NCBI GenBank assembly: GCA_019095985.1
Contig: CM032666.1
Coordinates: forward strand, 59,090,292-59,154,291
DNA length: 64,000 nucleotides
Direction of reading: 5' to 3'
Source: Streblospio benedicti
Taxonomy: Eukaryota > Annelida > Polychaeta > Spionida > Spionidae
Shown here: in pieces, positions 44,016 through 56,172 of the stretch
How positions within the stretch are numbered: the first letter of the stretch is position 1
How the letters are laid out: each line of letters starts with the position of its first letter
Made by a program: the position numbers and the translations under genes
The notes under the pieces: model-generated
Told to the model about the DNA's origin: nothing
The model's input: only the letters and a program-made list of their open reading frames with translations
Databases searched by the model: none

Positions 44016-45636
44016 CAAGCCCTATCATTTTATAATTCGGATATAACAACATATAAAATATTATGTTGTGAACAACATTTAACGTCTATTTCCCTTGTGT
44101 TTCAGCACAATTTCAATGATACAAAGGACGTACTGTTCATCACAACGTGCCAGGGTTTTGGTCTTGGAAAATATAATTAATTAGCTAAAAATCTATTTCT
44201 TTTTCATCCTGATCTATGAGAAACCCATTGCAAACTCTTACGCCTTCTTATAGGGACCAATGCGAATATCCATAAAAGTACGATCTTTCATATCTGAACG
44301 CAATCACCAGGAGTGGAATTAATAGAAATACTAAAAGGTTCTACTGCATACATTTGCAAAAGCGAAGCCCACGAATATGTCCCTTCACAAACACGTTTAT
44401 TGATGTACATATTTAAATCTATGTGCGTACCAATATGATGACAAATAGCATAATACTATTTCATTGCATAGATATAGACATGTTGATGTTAGGTAATATA
44501 ACCAGTGATTGTTAAATTCTTGCTGAATCTGGTGGTACATTCTAAAAATCACTATTCTGAAAAATTGATGCGTGGCAATATTTTACCACCAGAGTCAATC
44601 TCAAATGAAGACTCACAGGATTTTCTCAAAGCTGTCAAGTGACAACACTGCAATTGAGAAAACTACATCAATGTCTTTCAACAAGGTAGTTTATTAATTA
44701 CTGTAGAGCCTTTATATTTGCTACTTAAATATTTTTGTGGTCAGCCATCAAAACGAATACATTGTTATAGATGTACATTTGTAACTTGTTCATGTTAGAT
44801 AGGCCTCGTATCGGTACAGTATAGTTAGTGTTGGAAGGATATCAATGGAATATGGCACAGTGGACATAAACTATTAAATGTCATGAGATGTGTCTTTTCT
44901 AGCTTTATTGCAGTTTATCGTAAACAACCAAACAAAACAAACACACATAAACAAACAAGCAGCAACAAAAACACGAACTCACACCTGCCAGGCACGAAGC
45001 TTGAAAAGAACCGCTCATGCATGCGATTGGGGCAAGGTGTGGGGTTTCTTTGAAATACCAACCTTAAACCATATAGATTTCATTACAACGTACAGACGAA
45101 ATGTTCTTTTAATGAGACCCCATCTTATGCCTCCCGCTCAAGTGGTTTACATTAAATCCCGTGAAGATACGGCGTCGACACTGTTGACTACAGGCTGTTT
45201 CAAATGTATTATATGGGCATATTATGTATTGCATATGCGCATGGTGATGCACATATTGAAACATTCTATGGAATCTACGGAAACACACGAGGACCATACG
45301 ATGTCTGCTTGACAGGCTTGGAACTTGAAATGCAACGAACTGCCCTGACTTTGAATTAAACAGAGCTAAAAGTGGTAACAATTACGACGTGCTCATCAAT
45401 GTATACAATGTATACATTTAACATATACAATGAATGGTTTGAGTTTCAATAAAAATAACAAATTAAATCTCAACAAAACTATTTTTTATGAAAGCCTGTT
45501 CCTTGAGTTCCACTTCCCAATGGGACAGTATGGCACTTTTTACTGTCCTTTTCCATCTTTCTCTCTGTGGAGGATTCTCAAATAATGAGAATGCCGATGG
45601 GAGACAGTATCTTTTCAACAGGCCCTGAACATACCT
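44016..45636. other. Spacer of inverted repeat, first part; no gene seen
   Basis: AT-rich sequence. The 140-codon frame at 44890-45312 has no recognised domain and low-complexity lysine/threonine content at its start, so I do not call it a gene. Confidence 0.5.
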
Positions 45637-47885
45637 GAACTAAACAAAGCTGATTGAACGAGGCTATGACGTCGTGCAATGACACCTGAGGTTAAAAACA
45701 ACAACGCGTATTGTTGCTTTATGTTTCACCCGAAGGAACTCCATCGTCATATATCACGGTTATATACGCATGATCAAGGACTTGTAAAGGCAGTGTGAAT
45801 TATCAACCCGTGAAAGCCGACGATGAAGGAACTCACTTACAGGCCTATTTCAGGGTCACCATCTGAAGTGAGATAAATAAGCAAACCATCCCTATTTTCT
45901 CCTATAAATATATGGATATGAAATTTTGTCGAGGTTGAAGTGTATTTTTATAACGCCTAAATGCCTTTTAACAAAAATATTGGTTTGACAGACTAAATCT
46001 AGTTTGCAAACTTTTTGGACCAAAATAATCCGTTATTACCTACTGTGCATATGCGCCTACTACTATCATAGTACCATTTTCAACACCAAGTGGCATACTA
46101 CTATCATAAAGTATTGATTTCCTAGCATCTGGATTCATCATATGAAGAAGCAACAAAGCATCTGAGTAGGTTTGTTCCTTCCTTTTTGCGTCGCTTCAGC
46201 TCAGCTGCTGAAGCAAGCATTGTGTTTCGTTCGTTTGTAACTACGTTTGTATGTATGTATGTCTCTGGACAAGCTATAGCGGGCGTACCGACGAACCGAT
46301 TTCGTTCAAACTTTAAACGACTATGAGGTATGAGGAGACACCGAAGTCATTCGATTTTGGGCGCTCTGCCAATTAAATTTTGCTTTCTAGAAGCGCTTTT
46401 ATGATATTTTTCATGACATTCAATGCACTTAGTCATCAAGAAAAATCAATATTCCAACCAAGCAGAAAAATTGATTATTGGATTTGAAACTGATATTGAT
46501 TATCATCTTGTTATTCAGTACTATTGTATGGCAGCACAAATATCTTGTTGATGGATATTTTGATTCTGATGCATTCTGATGTTTTCTCCTCAAATTCATA
46601 AATATCTTGATTGTAAAGTATACATTATTTCAGTATATATCTTAATTGCCCATGAGTCAACGTCGTTCTAGCGACACGGTGCTCTTTGAACACTTTTGAT
46701 CTAGTTGACATATTTAGGGATCATTTGATAAGCATATAACTGAAAAAGTGAATAAAGCAAACTCCATTGTTGGTGTGATTCGAAGAACATTTGAATATAT
46801 GGATAGAAACGTTTTTAAAACATTATTCACATCATTAGTACGCCCACACATCGAATATGCGAATCAAGTATGGAACCCTTATTTAATAAAACATGTAGAT
46901 ATGATTGAGAATGTTCAGAAAAGGGCTACAAAACAAGTTCCGGGACTATGTAATTTGTCATACGAAGAACGTTTAAGAGAATTGGACATGCCAACATTGT
47001 CATATAGGCGACTCAGAGGGTATCTAATCGAGACTTACAAAATTTTGCATGAAGAATATGATAGTGACGTAGCGAATATATTAGTAAAAAGTGAAAATAA
47101 CACTACAAGGGGACACAATTTCAAATTGTTCAAGAAGAGGCCAAGACTCAATGTCAGGAAATATTCTTTTTGCTATCGTGTTGTGGACTTATGGAACAGG
47201 CTGCCGAAGGAGGTTGTCGAAGCAACATCTGTGTTCTCATTCGAACGACGCTTGGACAAGTTGTTTAGGGATCAACCCATCAGATTCAACTACAGAGAAA
47301 CTGTGAAGCTACACGTAAGTTTTCATGAAAGCGACATGGAAGAAAACGAAGAGCTGGTTCTACAGGCGTCGAGCCTTCTACCAGAAGAGGATCTGTAAGC
47401 ATCTGTAAGCATCTGTAGCCTAATAATCTCTTAATTTCAATCGTACTAAAAATATCATGTCATAGTTTGCGTTATGACTAAATTCAATTTTACATAATTT
47501 AGGTTTTTGTTACAAAATTCGTTGCATATGTACAATGAATATTTATCAATGATTTACATAAATGTGTCTTATAATAATGAATTAAACAAAGAGTGTATGT
47601 TTGTATATAATATATATTTAATGTACACTTTTACTGCTATATTCAAATAGTTTTAAAAGTACATATATCAATAGGCTCTCGTGTACCCTTATAAAATGTG
47701 AAAACAAACAAACATCAACGTACTCTTTCTTTGAAGCCCTTTAACGCAAGAAATTGGGCTACATTATACGAATGTTAAAACAGCCGATGTGTTCAATGTG
47801 ACCTGCTTGCAGGTCACGGGCCTAGCAACAGCCTACTGCCCCCTAGCTCTGCTTCTACCCACACAAACATCAGTATTATTCAATC
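45637..47885 (+). repeat. Direct duplication inside the spacer, copy 1 (interrupted by an insertion)
   Basis: 45637-46174 matches 50081-50510 (aacaaagctg, gaggctatgacgt, tttcacccgaa, tcatcata.gaagaag, gcatctgagtaggtttg), and 47416-47885 matches 50523-51015 (tagcctaataatctct, acaaaattcgttgcatatgt, cctgcttgcaggtc). The two halves are adjacent in copy 2 but about 1.24 kb apart here because of the insertion at 46175-47415. Confidence 0.85.
46175..47415 (+). mobile_element. LINE insertion, 3' part of RT gene (216 codons open)
   Basis: The frame 46748-47398 is open: NKANSIVGVIRRTFEYMDRN, SLVRPHIEYANQVWNPYL, IENVQKRATKQVPGLCNLSY, YSFCYRVVDLWNRLPKEVVE, stop at 47396. This is the C-terminal third of a CR1/Jockey-group LINE protein. 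The frame breaks just upstream (stop near 46739), and no catalytic YADD box is present, so the copy is 5' truncated. It ends in a tandem gtaagcatct tail at 47396-47415, as LINE 3' ends often do. 46175-46670 (with a gtatgtatgtatgtctctgg run) may be a different older repeat inserted with it or beside it. Confidence 0.85.
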
Positions 47886-49266
47886 AAAGGAGTGCCTATC
47901 GTTCTGAAATTATTTACTTACAATTTATCTCTGTTGTTCATTTAGAATAGCAGAAAAACATGGTTGCAATCTGTGTGATAATGCAGGGAGGGCTAATTAT
48001 TTGACATTTGCTACACATTTGTAGCATATACTTGATTACGTAAGAGGAATGTTTGCAATTAATGGCTTGCTACAAAGCTAAGATTGTATAAACTAGCATC
48101 CACGAGGCCTAATAATCCGTGACAAATCAAAGGCAAATGTCACTGAAGGTAGAGTGAATGGATGCACTGAAGTTTATATCATGTGTTAAACTGTTAATGT
48201 GACTCACATCACATAGTGCATCTCTCAGTCCTTTATGCTATATATCATCACAATACAAGTGTATCAATATTTCCCTCTGTGCATGTTGGTTATATAGAAA
48301 TGCTGATGTATATAATAAATAAACTTCTAAAAAAAGAAACTTAAGTTACAAGTTAAATAAACGTTTTTCTGTAAGCATGGGCTTTGCTTTCGATTTTACA
48401 AGACGATGGACATTATTGTCTTGAAATACTCAGTCCTCAACATGTCTATCAACGGCAACTTTTAGTTTCAGGATATTTGTAAGCTTTTGATTTATCAATT
48501 TAAAATTGAATGAAATCATTCAATTTGATTTATTAATTAATTTAGTAATTTTAATATTTTGAGTGCTCTTAGGTGCAGTATTTTCAGCTCTAATTTGACA
48601 TAGAAAACTGTCCGAAAATTTAAAACATACATTGTATAATTTTTGCCTCTAAAAAAAATTGATGTAGTAGCCCCCCACCTCCACGCCCCCGCCTCCACAC
48701 CCGATATCCCTGCCCCGTCCCCCTCACCTCACTCACAGATCTGCTACTGAATAAAAATGTGCCACTGTCAGTGAGGCGTCCACATATCATGGTTTCACCG
48801 TACTTGATTTGATTTTTGGCGATAATCTGGTTAAGTAGTTTATCAACTAATTCTTCTGCAAAAAAGTATGATTTATCATTTAATGGTTAAATGGCTGCTA
48901 ATCATTTTCATACACGTCTAAATTACGAGGACAAAAATGGTGCCAAATCGCAGGTATGTTTTATTTTGGTACAAAGTGCCATAAATAGAACTCTTGGCCA
49001 ATTTGATTAGGACCAAGAGGTCGAAACACAGTGTAATCAATAAAACTTTCGGACTCTTTTCAAACATTTGAAGAGTCATGAAGAAGATAAAATAAATGTA
49101 ATCTAAAATGAGACATAAAGCTGTATACACTCATATAATATAACATAAAAAGTCATTGACTATCTAGACATAAAAGTAATAACAATGTTCGAAACAAGAT
49201 CACTTGCAGTTAGGCTTAGTTTGCGGATGGTCTCAATGGAAATTTTTGTACCGTGGTAATGGATTG

Positions 49267-49297
<31 letters not shown>

Positions 49298-49509
49298 CAA
49301 CTTAATGTGTCCAACGCTACATACATAGACTGCTAAAACATGGCTCCATTATGTCTGTACACATTTGATAAGAGCACTTCAATCAGTAGGAATTAGGTCA
49401 TTAAGGTGTCTGATCACAGGTGATCCAGCTGTACATGGATCTACACTTGGAGATGCAGCACTATGGTCCTCATACTTGTTTGACTCATTGTCAAGTTTAC
49501 AAGTAACAC
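47886..49509. other. Spacer, no gene seen
   Basis: AT-rich with short frames only. C-rich block at 48670-48725 (ccccacctccacgcccc) and a GAAAA run near 49268-49295. Confidence 0.5.
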
Positions 49510-49731
49510 CAGGGTATGAAACTCATCAAAATTTGCTTACAGACAACAGCTAGGGCTGGCAACTATAAAAAGTAGCCGGCCCTGGCAAAAAGAGTACGGC
49601 CCTTCATTATATTCATGTTTAGAACGCCCAAAAAGTAGCCTACCCACTGGGCCATGAACGTTTACAACCAGCCGGCCCGGGCCAAAATCAGCCGGCACCG
49701 GCCCGCCAGGTAGGCTGTATTTCATACCCTG
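49510..49731. mobile_element. MITE, CAGGGTATGAAA family, copy 2
   Basis: 222 bases with perfect 12-base inverted ends CAGGGTATGAAA and TTTCATACCCTG, flanked by the 7-base direct repeat gtaacac at 49503-49509 and 49732-49738. The body aligns with 3787-4022 throughout (gtagccggccctggcaaaaa, gtagcctaccca, cagccggcccgggccaaaat). The duplicated right end seen in copy 1 is missing here. Confidence 0.92.
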
Positions 49732-50080
49732 GTAACACTTTGTCATTCTCCTGTTGGCTATGCAATGTTGTTAAACATATAAATGGAGACGCTTCACTAA
49801 CATTTTGTTCTCCGTCAACCAGTCTTTTAGTCGTTATTCAAGTATGTCTAATACTAAGAGAGGCAGGTTGAACAAGGCTATACCCATTCAATTAAATTGA
49901 TATTTCTTTTGCTTAACACATGCAATAATACTTTGTTGGATGGCAAATTATGTAAACTCTCATTTCATACCAATTTCTACCTTTTCTGCCAAGTAACGTC
50001 TGGCACTTGAGTTTGTGATCAATTTGTAAGTCAGTTCTGATTACCCACATTTTTCACTTGATACCCACGTGTTCCTGACC

Positions 50081-51015
50081 AAACAAAGCTGGTTGGGCGA
50101 GGCTATGACGTAGTGCAAGGGCACCTGTGGTTAAAAACTACAACACATATAACACATAGTGTTGCTTTCTGTTTCACCCGAAAGAAGTCACTTACGGGCC
50201 TATTTCAGGCTCACCCTATGAATTAAGATAAATAATCAAACCATTCCTGTTACCTCCAATACATGTATGGAAGTGAAATTTTGTCATGGTTGAAGAGTAT
50301 TTTTCTAGGGCAATTTCTTTTAACAACATTATTGTTTAAACAGACAAAATCTAGTATGCAAATCTTTCGGACCAAAATAATACGTTATTACCTGCTATGC
50401 ATCGTAGTGCTATTTTCACCACCAAGTGGCCTAATATTATCATAAAGTAAGGATTTCTTAGCACCCGGATTCATCATAGGAAGAAGGACCAAAGCATCTG
50501 AGTAGGTTTGGACCTGCCCATATAGCCTAATAATCTCTGAATTTCAAAAGTACTAAAATACCATGACAGTGTGCGTTATGGTAAAATCTAATTTAAACTA
50601 ATTTAAGTTTTTGTTACAAAATTCGTTGCATATGTACAATGAATATTTGTCAATGATTTACATTTTATATGTGTTATAATAATGAATTAAACATAGAGTG
50701 TATGTTTGTAGATAATATATATTTGATATATACCTTTATCCCCCTGTTCAATTGCTTTTATGTGTACATATATCGATATGCTCTCAAATTTTTCAACTCA
50801 TGTCAAACAACTCCTTTTCAGGAGTAGGATACTGGAATGTAAATTCCTTACTTTTGAAGCCCAATCTCGCAAGAAATTGGGTAACATAATAATAATGTGA
50901 TAATGTGACTGTTAATAGCTGATGTGCACAATTTGACCTGCTTGCAGGTCTCGTGCCTTGCAACAGCCTACTGCCCCCTATCTCTCGTGTATGCCCACAC
51001 AAACATAAATAATAT
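50081..51015 (+). repeat. Direct duplication, copy 2 (uninterrupted)
   Basis: It corresponds to 45637-46174 plus 47416-47885. At 50510-50523 the two halves are joined by only gacctgcccata, which preserves the site before the LINE inserted in copy 1. It also lacks about 90 bases that copy 1 has near 45740-45830. No coding frame. Confidence 0.85.
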
Positions 51016-51532
51016 TCATGAACACGTGTTAATAAACAGCAAATTTGACCACTACCAGCCAGCTGTTGGTAGGGTGGTAATAACAAGTAATCCCAACACC
51101 ACTTAAATGTTTGTTCACCAGCTTTGTGATTCCTGTTATGCATTGTTAATGCTGAGTATAATTTAGACAGTGTGTACTTGTCTACTTCATTCTGACATGC
51201 CTTAGAAGTATTGTTTTGTTTCTATTATGAATCAATATCATTTGGATTTTTATTTTTGAAGTATTGTGTACATATAGAAAATTTGTAAAAAAAAGAAATT
51301 AAAAAGGGTCTCTAAAGAGACGAAAACCTTATTGTGCAATAAAATAAAATCTAAATTTTACATATTATATGTTAGAAATCTAACGTGGTAGGAAAAGACT
51401 ATACATGAAATGAAATGTGATCTACTGCCACGTACACAATACATAGAATAACTTTATACAGCTGAATCAATACACCATTTCATGTATTGTTGATACCAAT
51501 TTCGCTGACAAGGGTCATATATACCCGTTATG

Positions 51533-51945
51533 GACCATTCAGTGTTTATGACAGGATGGGGGAGGAGGATTGTACAAAAACACTGTAAAAAATAATAGCC
51601 CATCCCCCTCAAATCTCTGAAAAAAATGGTACCACCCCCTCAATTGCATGTGATAAAAATTGATGAGCCCCCCACCCCCTCCAACAGTTAACACAATCAT
51701 TGTCGGTTAACTCAAATCCTATTTGATGGATATCCATGACATGAAAAAAATAAATCTTAGTACAGAATCTCTCAAAAATATGTGTTTTTTTGCGAAAAAA
51801 TTGGTAGCCCCCCTCAAAAGTGTGTGAACAAATTGATGCCGCCCCCCCCCGCCCCCCGCCTCCTTCCAAACATTGTTTGTGAAAAAAGTTCTTGGGCCCG
51901 CCCTAAAATCCTCCAACCCCACCCTGTCATGAACACTGAATGGTC
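51533..51945. mobile_element. MITE-like element with about 40-bp inverted ends
   Basis: The left end gaccattcagtgtttatgac is the reverse complement of the right end, gtcatgaacactgaatggtc, with one mismatch. The similarity continues inward (aggatggggg, ggaggatt). The interior of about 330 bases has C-rich runs and no gene. No target duplication is evident. Confidence 0.8.
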
Positions 51946-52135
51946 TCTTAGTCTCGAACTACCAGACCCCGTGATAGATCGTGATACTATTGCGTTGCAT
52001 CAGGAAATTATAGAGACTCTTTATAGTTTGTATAAAAGATACACACAATGCAATTGTTTTAGCAGCATTATGGTGAAAATGGTACTACGATAGTCGCAGT
52101 CGTGAACCTTAGCAAAACGTATTGTTTTGGTTCAT

Positions 52136-53759
52136 GAAAAGCGCCCCCAGTGAGGGCAAACCAGTGTTTTATACCTGGAAAAACACTGGAATGCCACTGT
52201 ATATATATTGGCGAAAAAACAATATTCATATTTCAGCAGCTAACAGCACCAGGCTAGACTAATGTTGCTGCCTTATGATATTGATTTTTTCCATGCTGGC
52301 TAAAGTGTATTGAATACTAGTAAAATGGACCTAATAGGACATGAAAGTTACGAGAACAGGAACTACCGTTACCAACCAGACTAAACTCAACTGGATTATG
52401 GAGTGAGCGATGATACAAGCTGTCCCAATGTTATGCTTATGGGAGAAATTGCGCAATACATTTTGAACGCACACAGCTCAATAAAACTTAAGACTTTAGC
52501 AATCTCACTTACATACATCACAGATAATATATTTTCCTTTCGTTCGATAGTAAAATATACTATAAACCATCACATTTAGTATATTCAATTAAGTTGAAAC
52601 AGTGAAATCTTTGCATGATCATAAAAAAAAATACTGACAATATCAGCAGGCGACGACAGGTAAAAATGTTGCTCACAGATATATTTGATCATATCTCTCT
52701 TATACATTGTCGTATTAACATATAATTTTGATGAAATCATCTGCAGTAAGATGCGATTCCATTCATATATATAAGTCTATGTAATTGTTTTAACTAAATA
52801 GTTTAATTTGACCATTAATCACATCCATCGCCACGTCTAACGCACAGCTTCGGCGTTTGCTGTCAAATGTATTGCCTATTACTCGATTTTGTCCAAATCG
52901 GACTCGTTGCTATATATTTTATTCCAGTGTTTTATACACTGGCTTTTGTATCATAAAAAGTCTACTGACAATATCAGCAGTCCGACAGGTAAAAAACCCT
53001 CACAGATCCCGTCCGTCCATCCATTGTCCATCCATCTGCAGTCCGGTTAAATTCCATCATATATATAAGTCTATGTAATTGTTTTACCTTTGACAGGTCA
53101 CATCCATCGTTTAAGCTGTCAAATGTAGGATCGCTAGGTCAAATTTTAACGTCATGTTTTATACACTGGCTTGTACCCACTAGTTGGAAATGGTGACCAC
53201 CGTCCGAACCATCCGTCCGGTTTCATATGGGCCCCCGGCATGTCAGTTGTCCATATTTCATATGGGCCCAAACGGTCCATATTTGGGCCCATTTGGGCCC
53301 ATTATTAGGTCCATTTTACTAGTGAATCACATTCTTATTACTATTTGAATGCACCATTAAAATCAATATTCTATAACCACAATCTCCAGACACAGCGGCT
53401 CCAAAAAATCTATCCACTTCTTGGTAATAGATGATACTGCTATAAATCAATAATCAGCCAATATTGACATTCCAGTGTATTAAACACTGGTTTGCCCTCA
53501 CCGGGGGCGCTTTTCATTATTCATTATGATGAAAATAAGAAACGAGTCAGTCTTCAGAATGTGTACTGTTAATATGAAAACGTTCGGATGAAAATCATAT
53601 GAGCTACTAAAGGATTATTGTTCTATGTTTACTCCGAATCGACTGACTAGACTCACGCCATTTTCTGGTCTGACGAAAACGTGTTGGTTAGCATGATCCA
53701 GTGATGGCTACATTCGCGTTAAGTACCCATTCAAATAACGTCTCGCTGAAGAACTTCCC
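52136..53759 (-). repeat. Right arm of large inverted repeat with nested foldback insertion
   Basis: 52346-52923 and 53519-53759 match the left arm (43207-44015) in reverse complement. 52924-53518 is inserted between them. The sequences 52136-52345 and 53307-53518 are inverted copies of each other (gcgcccccagtgagggcaaa; agtaaaatggacctaatag), so the insertion and the left flank of the arm share a foldback element. The hairpin motif CCAGTGTTTTATACACTGG and variants occur at about 52163, 52924, 53153, 53469 and 53943. Confidence 0.75.
52924..53330. other. Mosaic segment, suspected consensus artefact
   Basis: Short runs alternate between two other local sequences: the arm at 52610-52870 (tactgacaatatcagcag, acaggtaaaaa, atatataagtctatgtaatt, ctgtcaaatgta) and the reverse complement of 53764-53965 (ggcttgtaccca, ttggaaatggtgaccac, gggcccaaacggtccatatt). 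Phrases of one are spliced into the other within tens of bases. Confidence 0.6.
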
Positions 53760-53959
53760 TGCGCTATAGTGGGCCCAAATGCGCCCAAATATGGACCGTT
53801 TGGGCCCATGTGAAATAGGGGTCTTGTGGTCACCATTTCCAACTGACATGCCAAATTTGAGCATCCTAGCTCAAACGATGCGACCTGTAGAGGGGTAACG
53901 AACCGGACGGAAGGACGGACTAGCGCAATTAGCTGGGTACAAGCCACTGTATAAAACAC

Positions 53960-54540
53960 TGGAACAAAATTGCATACTATATTTTATCGGTCCAAACAAA
54001 AAGGCATTGCACTAGAAAAATACATTATCTACTTCATTCTGACATGCTCATACTGTTCTTACATGAATACAAATGTTTGCAAATTGTTCCACAAAATCAG
54101 AAAATCACAGCATCGCAAAACTCGCCCAACACCGACCGAGAGTTGAAGCACTGTGAAATACGACTAAATCAGAACCAACGCTTTACATGCCTCACACTCT
54201 TATAAATGCCAATTGCTGGGTAACCTAATGCTTGCTTCCGACCATGAATAGTTGCTTATTTTGCACACTTACTTTCGAAATGACAGATAAAGCAACGTAT
54301 ATTTCCCGGTGGTTTATTCGCAGCATCCTCTTACATTTCGGGGCGTTTGTTTTATTCCATAAAAAGCAAGATGTTGAAAATAGATACATTGTATATTTGC
54401 GAAAGAGAGTCCAGTGACTCGGCATTGAAGTACAGGGGCAAGTACTTATCTTACACATGATTTGCCATAACTTATTTAGGTTTTTAGTGGGTTCATTTTT
54501 GTGTTGCTTTGCCCACATTTTATCGTTAAACCCCTAATAA
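53960..54540. other. Intergenic stretch, no gene seen
   Basis: Only short frames without recognised domains. A hairpin, aacccctaataaggggtt, lies at about 54529-54546, just before the GC-rich segment thought to begin the tetraspanin transcript. Confidence 0.45.
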
Positions 54541-54544
54541 GGGG

Positions 54545-54670
54545 TTGATCCACCGCGGCACACGCTCCAGTGCAGTGAGTGAGATCCAGACTGAGATCCA
54601 CACCCGGATCAGCCGCCAGGCGGCGTGTCGGTCTCGTCTGTGAGTACTACTTCTGTTGGCAGAGAGCAGG
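54545..54670 (+). promoter_or_regulatory. Possible 5' non-coding exon and promoter of the tetraspanin gene
   Basis: A GC-rich island in AT-rich surroundings (gatccaccgcggcacacg and following) ends in gtctcgtct|gtgagt, a good donor near 54640. It would be a leader exon joined to the ATG exon at 56110. No TATA box is clear. The assignment rests on composition and the donor only. Confidence 0.35.
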
Positions 54671-56100
54671 TTAGTATTGCTATTATTAATAGTTAATAAG
54701 ATACCGATGAGTTGTTTTTTAATTAGCGACCATTGTTTGTTGACTGGTTATGGCGAATATAGTGGAACATAGACGTATTTGAAATATATCGGCTTTAATG
54801 GTGTGCAGGTTGCTTATGGATATGTAGATCAAGGTGTTGTGTGAGTGTGTTTGCTTTTTCAGATTTATGATATCGATGAGCACATGTTTGTGTTTGTTGA
54901 GGGTTTCTAAGTGTGTATTTGTGATCTCATTTATTTAGAACCGTGATAAGCATAGCTCAATTTATGGATTTCAGTTTAGAGTCAGATAACGTTGTACACC
55001 ATTTATTTTATTTAACATAAATTTCATCTAATGTTTTAGCAGGATCCGTATCGATCAAACCTCGTGACGGCGTCGCATTGACTATGTATGCATATTGGGC
55101 TCATAATTAGAGAAATCATATGAAATAGAAACACACGAAATTATTGTTCAAAACATTCAGAATAGAAGATAACCAGTTAACAAGCCTTGTGAACAGGGAC
55201 TGAATGTCAATTTCCTTCCTACTTAGACATCTTGATGAGCATCTGTGGTGTGCTGATTTGCACACATACTCACACGCACGCACGCACGCACGCACGCACA
55301 CAAAATTGGATCTATCTGTTTCGAATAATATGTGTGATGACATGTATTCAATATCAATATGCTCCAAAATGTATTTGTCAATAGCTCGTTTGAATTGTTC
55401 ATTATGTATAGTGCAGATTATTAGTGCTCCAATTTTGTCATTGTCATTTATGGAGGCATGACACAAATTCAGACATTTGTACTCTTATTCTATGATCTAT
55501 TTTTCTTGGCTGTAAAATTATAGATTATAGAATGAAACTGTAAGGTAACTATATTGATTTTTGGACATGTACTATCATGACTTCATGTACATTATTTTCG
55601 AAATACATGTAAATATATCAGCACTACCAACTTTATTGAGAACGAAAGAGACTTAGCCTTAGGCATAATATCACTGTAACCTCTGTATTAAAGGCATTTC
55701 TTACTGACACAACTACTTGATTACATAGTTATAAGGAACCAATTATTATCCACCCTATCATTGGTCTGTAGGCAATGGCAGATCCAGGTTTTGCGAAGGG
55801 GGGGGGGGCGCACTTAAAGGATTTCATGGGGTTTGTACGTGCGATCGATGGCGGACGTGTAAAAACCCAATGAAAATGAAGTATTTTGGTGGGAAAGGAG
55901 GGAGCGTGCCGCCTTCGCCCCCCTCTGTGGATTCGCCTATGGTAGGCGAACCCCTGCTCATAGGAGTCTTACATACCGATAGTTGTATCATACATGTTTT
56001 ATCAATGTACATGACGGTAATACATTAGACAGACAAACTTAGTATTACTTGTATTTTACTTGTATACTTGTATTAATTGTGTAAAAGTTGTATTACTCTA
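54671..56100. other. First intron of tetraspanin or intergenic; repeats only
   Basis: AT-rich, with a short (CACG)n run at 55274-55297 (acgcacgcacgc) and one copy of the GGCAGATCCAGG dispersed repeat at 55773-55945. No exon-like frame was seen. Confidence 0.5.
55773..55945. mobile_element. Dispersed repeat with GGCAGATCCAGG end, copy 3
   Basis: It starts ggcagatccaggttttgcga, has a G homopolymer block, aaaggatttcatggggtttg, and aatgaaaatgaagtatttt, then C-rich gcccccctctgtggattcgc at the right. The left end matches the copies at 10215 (reverse), 58005, 60103 and 60547. Confidence 0.75.
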
Positions 56101-56162
56101 TAGTACTAGGACCCCGTAACGATTTGCTGACGTCGCCGTGTTTCCCGGGATTCCCCCTGCTG

Positions 56163-56170
56163 TGACGTCA
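56163..56170 (+). promoter_or_regulatory. Consensus CRE just before the tetraspanin ATG
   Basis: The octamer TGACGTCA matches the CREB/ATF site exactly and ends three bases before the start codon. A second near match, TGACGTCG, lies at about 56127-56134. They are in the presumed 5' UTR of the coding exon, so they act on transcription only if a promoter lies nearby. Confidence 0.4.
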
Positions 56171-56172
56171 TC

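Noticed and set aside
44330-44350. Fourth pogo-like MITE (ggttctactgcata)
   Set aside because: Only the right-end phrase is present, without a left end or internal phrases within 200 bases.
44890-45312. 140-codon plus-strand frame
   Set aside because: No recognised domain, no supporting splice sites and no similarity to neighbours; overlapped by an equally plausible minus-strand frame.
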